Assembly (NCBI GenBank): GCA_007135755.1 | Contig: SLIG01000002.1 | Span: forward strand, 1 to 42,501 | Source: Cyanobium sp. | GTDB taxonomy: Bacteria; Cyanobacteriota; Cyanobacteriia; PCC-6307; Cyanobiaceae | Reading direction: 5' to 3' | DNA length: 42,501 bases | Shown: positions 18,359 through 25,465 of the stretch, one piece after another | Layout of the letters: every line of letters starts with the position of its first letter | How positions within the stretch are numbered: the stretch's first letter is position 1 | The notes under the pieces: generated by a model | What the model was told of the DNA's origin: nothing | The model's database searches: none | Seen by the model: only the letters and a program-made list of their open reading frames with translations | Position numbers and translations under genes: made by a program

Positions 18359-19053
18359 GGCAGGGGGCCCAGCTGGCCGTCGAGGCCGTAGGGCTCGGCG
18401 TCAGCCGGGTCGCTGATGCCCAGCTCCTCGCGCCACTGGCGCACGGGCTTCTCCCAGCCCTCCTCCCACTTCACCGCCGCCAGGCACTGGGCCTGGCGGG
18501 CGATGGTGTGGCCATGGGCCTGGGCGGCACTGAGCAGGGGGAAGCGCTCCGGCTGGAAGCGGAAGGAAGCCAGCTGGCCGGCGCTGGTGAGCAGCACATA
18601 GCCGGGGAAGCCGATCTGGGCGGCGGTGATCGCCAGCACGCCGTTTTCTCCGGCCGTCTCGGTGCCGAAGCCGGCCACCACGTGGTGGATGTCATGGGTG
18701 GTGGCGATCCTCTGGGTGAGCCAGCGGTCGTCTGTGCTCACATCGCGGGGGCGGAAGAACGCGGGGTCGTAGCCCAGGGAGAGGATCAGGTCGGCGTAGC
18801 GGCGGCCGAGGCTGCCTGGCGGCAGCTGGCGCAGGCTGTCGATGTCCGGCTGCAGGGGGGGATAGCGCTGGCTGAGCATCTCCGCGCCGCCCGGAACGCC
18901 CTTGAAGCGTTCCACGCTGGCGGAGAGCTGGGGGCTGCCCAGAAAGTTGTCGATCAGGTCGGCGATGCTGCTGAGTTCGCCTCCGCTGCGGCCCACGGCC
19001 GCCAGCAGGCGCAGGTTGTTGGTGGCGCGCAGCGCCTCCTGGAAACGGCTCAT
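18355..19053 (-). CDS. COQ4-family protein
   Basis: 232 residues from the ATG at 19053 (MSRFQEALRATNNLRLL); the longer open frame upstream is Pro-rich and unlikely. The COQ4 signature HDxxHx11E is exact: His120-Asp121, His124 and Glu136 (HDIHHVVAGFGTETAGE). Flanking blocks RRYADLILSLGYDP and ITAAQIGFPGYVLL also fit. In eukaryotes and proteobacteria COQ4 acts in ubiquinone synthesis as a metal-binding scaffold or C1 decarboxylase-hydroxylase. Cyanobacteria make plastoquinone, so the role here is open. It overlaps pgsA by 4 nt. It is divergent from the CBS gene with a 191-nt gap (19054-19244) that should hold both promoters. Confidence 0.82.
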   Translation of the reverse strand: MSRFQEALRATNNLRLLAAVGRSGGELSSIADLIDNFLGSPQLSASVERFKGVPGGAEMLSQRYPPLQPDIDSLRQLPPGSLGRRYADLILSLGYDPAFFRPRDVSTDDRWLTQRIATTHDIHHVVAGFGTETAGENGVLAITAAQIGFPGYVLLTSAGQLASFRFQPERFPLLSAAQAHGHTIARQAQCLAAVKWEEGWEKPVRQWREELGISDPADAEPYGLDGQLGPLP

Positions 19054-19244
19054 CGGCTGGGGTGGGGTAGGAGCAGTTCGCTGTGGCCCGCAGAGCCCAG
19101 CTCCATTGCCGCGCAACTGGTGTGGGAAGGCCAGCAGGGGATCGATCAGCCGCAGCGTCACACCCCGGCTGGGCTCCCCATTGTGAAGGCGGCACCGGCC
19201 CAGTCCCAGAATGCCCCCACAGCCCTCCCGCTCCCCCAGCCGCC

Positions 19245-19709
19245 GTGGTGCAACAGCCCGTCTCCGCCGTGATGACCAGCCCGGTGCTCAGCGTCACGGC
19301 CGACACGCCCCTGCAGAACGCCGTGAAGCTGATGAGTGAGCACCACATCAGCGGCCTGCCGGTGGTCGACGCGGCCGGCGCACTGGTGGGGGAGCTCACC
19401 GAGCAGAGCCTGATGGTGCGCGAGAGCGGCTTCCAGCCCGGGCCCTACGTGATGCTGCTCGACGCGGTGATCTACCTGCGCAATCCCCTCAGCTGGGACA
19501 AGGAGGTGCACCAGGTTCTGGGCAGCACCGTGGGGGAGGTGATGAACCGCCATCCCCACAGCTGCGCGGCCGAGCTGGCGCTGCCGGCGGCGGCGCGGCA
19601 ACTCCATGAGGGCAGCACCCAGCGCCTGTTCGTGCTCGATGAGTCCCGCCGCCCGCTGGGGGTGCTCACCCGCGGCGATGTGGTGCGTGCCCTGGCCGCT
19701 GAGGCCTGA
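19245..19709 (+). CDS. Two-CBS-domain protein
   Basis: 154 residues. CBS domain 1 runs through VSAVMTSPVLSV and HHISGLPVVDAAGALVGELTE; domain 2 through VGEVMNRHP and TQRLFVLDESRRPLGVLTRGDVVRAL. Stand-alone CBS pairs bind adenine nucleotides and regulate partner proteins. The start is uncertain: tandem GTG codons lie at 19245 and 19248, and the first ATG at 19272 would cut into the first domain. The following HAD gene begins 5 nt after its stop, so the two are likely co-transcribed. Confidence 0.85.
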   Translation: MVQQPVSAVMTSPVLSVTADTPLQNAVKLMSEHHISGLPVVDAAGALVGELTEQSLMVRESGFQPGPYVMLLDAVIYLRNPLSWDKEVHQVLGSTVGEVMNRHPHSCAAELALPAAARQLHEGSTQRLFVLDESRRPLGVLTRGDVVRALAAEA

Positions 19710-19713
19710 GCCT

Positions 19714-20655
19714 GTGACAGGGACGGTGCCATCAGCTGCTGATCCGCTGCCCTCCTGGCGGCCTGGCGCCGTGAAAGAGGCCCTGCTCTCCTTCGTGACG
19801 GCGGTGACCACCGAGGACTCGGCGGCGTTTGTGCCGGAGCCGGAGCGGGTGGCGGTGGTCGACAACGACGGCACGCTCTGGCCGGAGCAGCCGATGCCCT
19901 TCCAGGCGGCCTTCGCCTTCGACGAGCTGAGGAGCGTGCTGCAGAGCCAGCCGGCCCTGGCCGCCGATCCGATGGTGCAGGCGGCCCTGGCGGGCGACAT
20001 CGCGGCCCTGCTGGCCGGGGAGCATGGCCACGGCCTCTTGCGGGTGATCGCCGTGAGCCATGCCGGCCTCACCACCGATGCCTTTGCCGCGGCGGTGGAG
20101 GCCTGGCTGCGCTCCGCCCGTCATCCCCGCTTCGAGCGGCCCTATGACGCCCTCACCTACGGGCCGATGCAGGAGGTGCTGCAGCTGCTGCGAACCCATG
20201 GCTTCCGGACCTTCATCGTGTCTGGCGGTGGCGCCGACTTCATACGCGTGTGGGTGGAGCGGGTGTACGGCATCCCGCCGGAGCGGGTGGTGGGCTCCAC
20301 CGGCCGCACCAGTTTCGAGTTGCGCGAGAGCGGCCCAGTGCTGCTCAAGTCGCTCGACACCCTGTTTGTGAACGACGGTGCCGGCAAGCCGGCGGGCATC
20401 CATCAGTTCATCGGCCGCCGGCCGCTGATGGCCTTCGGCAACAGCGACGGCGACCTGGCCATGCTGCAGTACACCACGATCAACAACCCGCGACCCAGCT
20501 TCGGGCTGATCGTGCACCACACCGACGCTGAGCGGGAATACGCCTACGACGCCGAAACCAGGAGCACCGGCACGTTGGTGAAGGCCCTGCAGCAGGCCCC
20601 CGAGCGCGGCTGGCACGTGGTGGACATGCAGCGCGACTGGCTGCGGGTGTTCTAG
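19714..20655 (+). CDS. HAD-superfamily phosphatase
   Basis: 313 residues from the GTG at 19714, four nt after the CBS stop. Motif I is VVDNDGTLWPE (Asp50, Asp52); motif II is FIVSGGGADF; a Lys-bearing GKPAGIHQFIGRRP and motif IV FGNSDGDLAML follow. These are the four HAD motifs with a helical cap between I and II, as in phosphoserine-phosphatase-like enzymes. The substrate cannot be named. Its end overlaps the convergent pdeM stop by 4 nt (20652-20655). Confidence 0.83.
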   Translation: MTGTVPSAADPLPSWRPGAVKEALLSFVTAVTTEDSAAFVPEPERVAVVDNDGTLWPEQPMPFQAAFAFDELRSVLQSQPALAADPMVQAALAGDIAALLAGEHGHGLLRVIAVSHAGLTTDAFAAAVEAWLRSARHPRFERPYDALTYGPMQEVLQLLRTHGFRTFIVSGGGADFIRVWVERVYGIPPERVVGSTGRTSFELRESGPVLLKSLDTLFVNDGAGKPAGIHQFIGRRPLMAFGNSDGDLAMLQYTTINNPRPSFGLIVHHTDAEREYAYDAETRSTGTLVKALQQAPERGWHVVDMQRDWLRVF

Positions 20656-21299
20656 AGCGCCAGCACGGCTCCTTCGGCCACCAGCCACTGGCGTTCGTGG
20701 CGGGCCAGGGGCATGCCGCCCGTGAGGGCGCCGAAGGCGGGCAGGGCCAGCCGCTCGCTGCGCGGGCAGTAACTGAAACAGGGCAGGCGCAGGCGGTCGC
20801 CCCTGCCGCCCAGCAGGGTCACCGGATGCAGGTGGCCGCAGAGGTTGAGCCGGCTGGAGTGCGGCTCGGGTTCGTGGCTGAGCCACCAGGGCCCCAGCGC
20901 CTGGCTGGGTTCCTGGGCCAGGCCGGCGATCCAGCTGCCCCGCTCGTGGTTGCCGCCGATCAGCCGCAGCGGGCAGCCCAGCAGCTCCGGCAGGGCCGCC
21001 AGCTTGGCCCGCAGCTCGCCGGTGAGCCCCAGGCGGCCGTGGATCAGGTCGCCCAGCACGATCACCTGCTCCGGCCGCAGCCGCGCCGCCAGCTCCAGCA
21101 GGGCGTTGAGGGTGGCGGCGTCGCCGTCACTGGGCAGGGGGATGCCCTGGGCCTGGAAGCTCTCCGCCTTGCCCAGGTGCAGGTCGGCCAGCAGCAGCAC
21201 CCGCCGCAGCGGGTCCCACACCGCCCGCTCGGCCAGCAGCTCCAGGGTCTCGCCGCCCCAGCGGAACGCTGCCATCTCAGCCGTCGCCGCTGCGCTCAC
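20652..21299 (-). CDS. pdeM: Ligase-associated metallophosphoesterase PdeM
   Basis: 215 residues from the GTG at 21299, which overlaps the GST stop as GTGA; an ATG at 21275 is a shorter alternative. The calcineurin-like phosphoesterase motifs are in order: LLLADLHLGKAESF, VLGDLIHGR, GGNHERG, SHEP and NLCGHLHPV. This is the PdeM form, a DNA-repair endonuclease normally encoded next to an ATP-dependent DNA ligase, a DEXH helicase and an MBL exonuclease. Here the helicase and ligase lie 4 and 13 kb away. The protein is probably cytosolic and Mn-dependent. Confidence 0.87.
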   Translation of the reverse strand: MSAAATAEMAAFRWGGETLELLAERAVWDPLRRVLLLADLHLGKAESFQAQGIPLPSDGDAATLNALLELAARLRPEQVIVLGDLIHGRLGLTGELRAKLAALPELLGCPLRLIGGNHERGSWIAGLAQEPSQALGPWWLSHEPEPHSSRLNLCGHLHPVTLLGGRGDRLRLPCFSYCPRSERLALPAFGALTGGMPLARHERQWLVAEGAVLAL

Positions 21300-21907
21300 C
21301 GGCGGCCCATCGCCCGCTGGTAGGCGGGGCTGGCGTTGGCGCTGGCGATCGCTGCCCGCACCCTTGGCCAGGGCTCCAGATCGATCTGGGGGAAGAAGAT
21401 CGGCAGGTAGGCCAGGTAGGCCTGCACGGCGCAGTCGGCCGCGCCCCACTGCTCGCCCACCAGTGGCCGGCCGTCGGCGAGCAGGTCGTCGAGCACCCCC
21501 ATCAGGCGGGGGAACTCCCGCTCCCGGTTGCTGGGCACGAACAGGGCCACGGCCAGGGTGGCATTGGCGAACAGCAGCCACTGGGCCACCAGTGCCCGGC
21601 GGGCGGCCGCCTGCTCCGGTCCGCCGGCCAGGTCGGGGTTGAATTCGCCGCCGAAGCGCTCGGCCAGGTGCAGCAGGATGGCGCCGCTCTCGAACAGGCG
21701 CAGTGGTCCGCCGCCGGGGGCTTCGAGTCCGTCGTCCTCCAGGGCCGGCAGCTTGGCGAAGGGGTTGATGGCGGTGAACGCCGGCTCGCGGTGTTCGCCC
21801 GCCTGCAGGTTGAGCTCCACCCAGCGGTAGGGGATGCCCTTCTCCTCCAGATACCAGCGGGGCATGGAGGCCCGGGTGCGGGCACCGCCGTAGAGGGTGA
21901 GAGTCAT
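21296..21907 (-). CDS. Glutathione S-transferase family protein
   Basis: 203 residues. The N-terminal thioredoxin fold begins MTLTLYGGARTRASMPRWYLEEKGIPY, with the cis-Pro block NPFAKLPALEDDG and FESGAILLHLAERFG (glutathione gamma-Glu contact). The helical C-terminal domain contains PLVGEQWGAADCAVQAYLAYL, with the conserved Asp N-cap. It is a cytosolic conjugating or reductase-type GST; the substrate is unknown. It starts at an ATG and overlaps pdeM by 4 nt. Confidence 0.87.
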   Translation of the reverse strand: MTLTLYGGARTRASMPRWYLEEKGIPYRWVELNLQAGEHREPAFTAINPFAKLPALEDDGLEAPGGGPLRLFESGAILLHLAERFGGEFNPDLAGGPEQAAARRALVAQWLLFANATLAVALFVPSNREREFPRLMGVLDDLLADGRPLVGEQWGAADCAVQAYLAYLPIFFPQIDLEPWPRVRAAIASANASPAYQRAMGRR

Positions 21908-22013
21908 GGCAGTGGGCGCGCGGCGCTGAGCCTATGGGCACACCAGATCAGCCTGTGGGCACCCAACCTCTCCCCAGGGGCACACAATCGGAACAGCGGC
22001 GCGGACAGGGCGG

Positions 22014-24179
22014 ATGGCGGACACCGGCGGCAGCACCGATCCCGCTGTGACCAACCAGCAGGCTTGTCTGCTCAAGCTGGCGCCCCACCTGCTGGGCCGC
22101 ACCCGCCGCGGCGTGGTGGGCAGCAGCCGCTACGCCGAGCGCCTGCGGGAGGCGGTGCGCCGAGCTGCCGCCGACCCGGACGCCGGGCCGGTGCTGATCA
22201 GCGGCGAACCGGGCCTGGGCAAGGACAACCTGGCCGCCCTGATCCACTTCGGCAGCCCGCGCCGGCGGCGGCTGATGGCCCGCATCGACGCCGCCACCCT
22301 GGGCGATGACGGCGCCGCCCTGTTCGGCAGCGGCTCCAGCGGCGGTGACGGCTCCCTGCTCGACTGCCTCGGTGATGGTGCCCTGCTGATCGACAACCTC
22401 GATCGGGCCGATCCCCGCCTGCAGCCCCAGCTGCTGGAGCTGCTGCGCAGCGGGCGCTGGCGGGCGGCGGGGGCGGCCGGCCCCGAGCGCCTGTTCCGGG
22501 GCCGGCTGTTCTGCACCACCGAGTCGGCCCTGCCCGCGTTCGACGGCTGCGCCACCGTGATCCGGGTGCCGCCCCTGCGGGTGCGCCGCCAGGACCTGGG
22601 CGAATGGCTGCGCTATGGCCTCCGCCAGCAGGCGCGGGGGCTGGGCTGGAGCCGGCCGCCCCAGGTGAGCGAGGCGGTGGTGAAGCGGCTGCAGAGCCAC
22701 GACTTCCCCGGCAACCTGCAGGAGCTGGAGGGGCTGATCGAGCGGGCGCTGCGCCAGAGCGCCGCCGACAGCCCCAGCGATCTGCCGGCCGCGCTGCCGG
22801 CCACCCTGCCCGAGGAGGTGTTCTGGACCGGCTCGCGCGGGCTGCGGGCGCGCTTCGATCTCTGGCGCTGGAAGCCGCGGCTGCGCTTTGTGATGCGCTC
22901 GCCGCGGCTGTGGAACGCCCTGCTGTTCGGCCTGGTGAGCTGGGTGTTCGTGCTGGTCAACCTGTGGCTCTGGCTCGGTCCCCAGGACCGGGCCCACAAC
23001 GGCGGCCTGAACCTCTTCTGGGCCTGGTGGTGGCCCCTGATCCTGCTCGGCTACCCGCTGGTGGGGCGGCTGTGGTGCTCCTTCTGCCCGTTCATGGTGT
23101 GGGGGGAGATCAGCCAGCGCCTGGCCCGTGCCATCGGCTGGCGGCCGCGCCCCTGGCCCCGGGGCGACAGCGACCGCTGGGCGGCACCGCTGCTGGCGGC
23201 CGGATTCGCCCTGATCCTGCTCTGGGAGGAGGTGTGGAACCTGGAGAACACCGCCTGGCTGAGCAGTTGCCTGCTGCTGCTGATCACCGCCGGGGCGGTG
23301 CTGGGTTCGCTGACCTTCGAGAAGCGCTTCTGGTGCCGCCATCTCTGCCCGGTGGGGGGCATGAACGGCCTGTTCGCCAAGCTTTCGATCCTGGAACTGC
23401 GCGCCGAGGCCGGCACCTGCAGCGGCAGCTGCAGCACCTACGGCTGCTTCAAGGGCGGACCAGCCGTGGGCGAGGGCCTGGCCACGGCTGGCTGCCCCCT
23501 CGGCACCCATCCGGCCCACCTGGCCGACAACCGTGACTGCGTGCTCTGCCTCACCTGCGCGGCGGCCTGCCCCCATCGCTCGGTGCAGCTGCGCCTGCGC
23601 CCGCCCGCCGCCGACTTGCAGCGGGAGATGGAGCCACCGGCCGGAGAGGCCGGCCTGATCCTCGTGCTGGCCGGTGGCATCCCCCTGCACCACTGGCAGC
23701 GGCTGCTGGGCTGGCTGCCGCTGGCGCCGGCTTCGCTGCAGGAGGGCCCGCTGCTGCCGCGCCTGGCCATCGGCGCTCTGGCCCTGGCCACCCCCAGCCT
23801 GCTGTTCCTGCTCAGCCGGCCCCTGCTGGCCGCCCGCCAGCGGCGCCTGCTGCTCTACGCCCTGCTGCCCCTGCTCTGGGCGCTGCTGCTGGCCCGCCAC
23901 CTGCCTCTCGGCATGGCGGAGGCTGGCCGGGTGGTGGCGGTGAGCGTGGCGCCGTTGGGATCGGCCGTGCCGGCACTGCCGGCCTGGAGCGCCGACCCCC
24001 ACGTGATCGCCTTCTGCCAGAGCGCCGCGGTGCTGCTGGGGCTGGTGTGGGCGGCGGCGCTGGTGCGGCGGCTGTGGCCAGCGCCGCAGCTGCAGCTGGC
24101 CGGGCTGGGGGTGGCGCTGCTGCTGGCCGCCGGCGGGCGCTGGCTGGTGGCGGCACCGGCTGCGCTGATGCCGGGATAA
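22014..24179 (+). CDS. Degenerate sigma-54-activator AAA+ domain fused to a membrane polyferredoxin
   Basis: 721 residues. Residues 35-250 follow the NtrC-type AAA+ domain: Walker A GEPGLGKDN (64-72), a Walker B-like ALLIDNLD where the usual DE is DN, and FPGNLQELEGLIERAL near 231-246 (normally WPGNVRELxNxIER). The GAFTGA loop that contacts sigma-54 is missing. Residues 300-470 carry membrane helices with CSFCP (355-359) and CRHLCP (441-446), then C469/C473/C478/C494 and a classic 4Fe-4S set C509-x2-C-x2-C-x3-CP. More helices follow to the end. The second half resembles NapH/NosR/CcoG polyferredoxins, which move electrons across a membrane. Cyanobacteria have no sigma-54, so the AAA+ part probably has another role. 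Function unknown. Confidence 0.8.
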   Translation: MADTGGSTDPAVTNQQACLLKLAPHLLGRTRRGVVGSSRYAERLREAVRRAAADPDAGPVLISGEPGLGKDNLAALIHFGSPRRRRLMARIDAATLGDDGAALFGSGSSGGDGSLLDCLGDGALLIDNLDRADPRLQPQLLELLRSGRWRAAGAAGPERLFRGRLFCTTESALPAFDGCATVIRVPPLRVRRQDLGEWLRYGLRQQARGLGWSRPPQVSEAVVKRLQSHDFPGNLQELEGLIERALRQSAADSPSDLPAALPATLPEEVFWTGSRGLRARFDLWRWKPRLRFVMRSPRLWNALLFGLVSWVFVLVNLWLWLGPQDRAHNGGLNLFWAWWWPLILLGYPLVGRLWCSFCPFMVWGEISQRLARAIGWRPRPWPRGDSDRWAAPLLAAGFALILLWEEVWNLENTAWLSSCLLLLITAGAVLGSLTFEKRFWCRHLCPVGGMNGLFAKLSILELRAEAGTCSGSCSTYGCFKGGPAVGEGLATAGCPLGTHPAHLADNRDCVLCLTCAAACPHRSVQLRLRPPAADLQREMEPPAGEAGLILVLAGGIPLHHWQRLLGWLPLAPASLQEGPLLPRLAIGALALATPSLLFLLSRPLLAARQRRLLLYALLPLLWALLLARHLPLGMAEAGRVVAVSVAPLGSAVPALPAWSADPHVIAFCQSAAVLLGLVWAAALVRRLWPAPQLQLAGLGVALLLAAGGRWLVAAPAALMPG

Positions 24180-24210
24180 TGGAGTTCTGCCCCCTTCGGC
24201 CGCCGCTCCG

Positions 24211-24291
24211 ATGACCACCGCCCTGCTGATCGCCCTGGCCGCCTCCCTGGGGCTGATGGCCTACATCATCAAGCGCATGGAGCAGGCCTAG
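24211..24291 (+). CDS. Putative 26-aa single-span membrane protein
   Basis: ATG at 24211 gives MTTALLIALAASLGLMAYII and then KRMEQA before TAG. It is one hydrophobic helix with a short basic/acidic tail, the build of small photosynthetic-complex or regulatory membrane subunits. It lies 31 nt downstream of the polyferredoxin gene on the same strand and ends 4 nt into the convergent diguanylate cyclase stop region. I do not recognise it as a named Psb, Psa, Pet or Ndh subunit. No strong ribosome site is seen. Confidence 0.45.
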   Translation: MTTALLIALAASLGLMAYIIKRMEQA

Positions 24292-25421
24292 TCGCCGGCC
24301 TGGGCGGTGATCTGCCCGGCGATCCGGCTCCTGCCGCCCCCGCGGGCCTTGGCCGCGTACATCGCCCGGTCGGCGGCCGCCAGCAGCTCGTTGGCGTTGC
24401 GGGCGTTGTCGGGGTAGCGGGCGATGCCGACGCTGGCCGAGAGGCTGAGATCGCTCGCCAGCGGGCTGAGGGGCTGCTCGCTGGCCCGGATCAGCTTGGT
24501 GGCGATCCAGATCAGTTCCTCGTCGCCGCCACCGTCGGGCACCAGCACCACGAATTCATCGCCTCCCAGCCGGCAGAGCAGGTCGGTTTCGCGCAGCACC
24601 CCCTGCAGGCGCTGGGCCATCAGCTGCAGCACCTGATCTCCCAGAGCGTGGCCGTGGCGGTCGTTGACCCGCTTGAAGCCATCCAGATCCAGGAACAGCA
24701 GCGCCACGCCCCGCTGATGGCGCCGGGCCAGGGCCAGGTCGCGCTCCAGCTGCTCCACCAGCAGGCCGCGGTTGCCCAGACCGGTGAGCAGGTCGTGGCG
24801 GGCCTCGTGAAGCACCGCCTTGTCGGCGGCATAGCGCTCCGTGATGTCCTCGAGCATGCCCACGAAGTAGAGCGGCCGGTGGTCGGCGCCCCGAACGGTG
24901 GAGATCGCGAGGTGGTGGCGGCGCAGCTCACCGCTCCGCACCCGGTTCCACAGGTCTCCCTGCCAGTGGCCCCGGCTCAGCAGGCTGGCCCAGAGCTCGG
25001 CGTAGAAGTCGGCGCCGTGGCGGCCGGAGCGCAGCAGGTTGGTGTGCTGCCCCAGCACCTCCACCGCCCGGTAGCCGCTCAGCCGGCTGAAGGCCTCGTT
25101 CACCATCAGGATGCGGCCCTCCGGGTCACTCACCACGATCCCCAGACGCGACGCCTCGAACACGGTGCTGGCCAGGGCCCGCTCCCGGGCCGCGGCCTCG
25201 CTCACGGCCAGGGCCGCCCGCAGGGTGAGGTGGCTGTTCACCAGGGCCCGGGCGCAGAGCGCTGCCAGGGCGCTGGCCGCCGTGCCCACGGCCAGCAGCC
25301 CCCAGAGGTTGGGACCCGCCGCGCCCGCGGCCCCCACCAGGGCGGTGAGCAGCAGACCGCCCGCCAGCACCAGGGGCGGCAGACAGCGCAGGGACAGGGC
25401 CAGGGCTGGTGCTTTGGCCAT
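24288..25421 (-). CDS. PAS-GGDEF diguanylate cyclase
   Basis: 377 residues. Two N-terminal membrane helices (about 10-32 and 38-60), a PAS domain (about 85-195: FEASRLGIVVSDPEGRI and ITERYAAD), and a GGDEF domain with intact RLGGDEFVVL (286-290). The RxxD inhibitory site is present as RETD (277-280), five residues before GGDEF. It should make cyclic-di-GMP from GTP at the membrane, with product feedback, in response to a signal sensed by the PAS or membrane part. No EAL or HD-GYP partner is in the window. It starts at an ATG and is convergent with the small ORF at 24211. Confidence 0.92.
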   Translation of the reverse strand: MAKAPALALSLRCLPPLVLAGGLLLTALVGAAGAAGPNLWGLLAVGTAASALAALCARALVNSHLTLRAALAVSEAAARERALASTVFEASRLGIVVSDPEGRILMVNEAFSRLSGYRAVEVLGQHTNLLRSGRHGADFYAELWASLLSRGHWQGDLWNRVRSGELRRHHLAISTVRGADHRPLYFVGMLEDITERYAADKAVLHEARHDLLTGLGNRGLLVEQLERDLALARRHQRGVALLFLDLDGFKRVNDRHGHALGDQVLQLMAQRLQGVLRETDLLCRLGGDEFVVLVPDGGGDEELIWIATKLIRASEQPLSPLASDLSLSASVGIARYPDNARNANELLAAADRAMYAAKARGGGRSRIAGQITAQAGD

Positions 25422-25465
25422 CGCCTTGAGCCCTGGGGCCAGGCCCCATCCACAACCCCACTGGC

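Noticed and set aside
21948-24218. Minus-strand open frame of 756 codons
   Set aside because: Antisense to the polyferredoxin fusion, whose frame has clear Cys motifs. The minus frame is Gln/Gly-rich noise.
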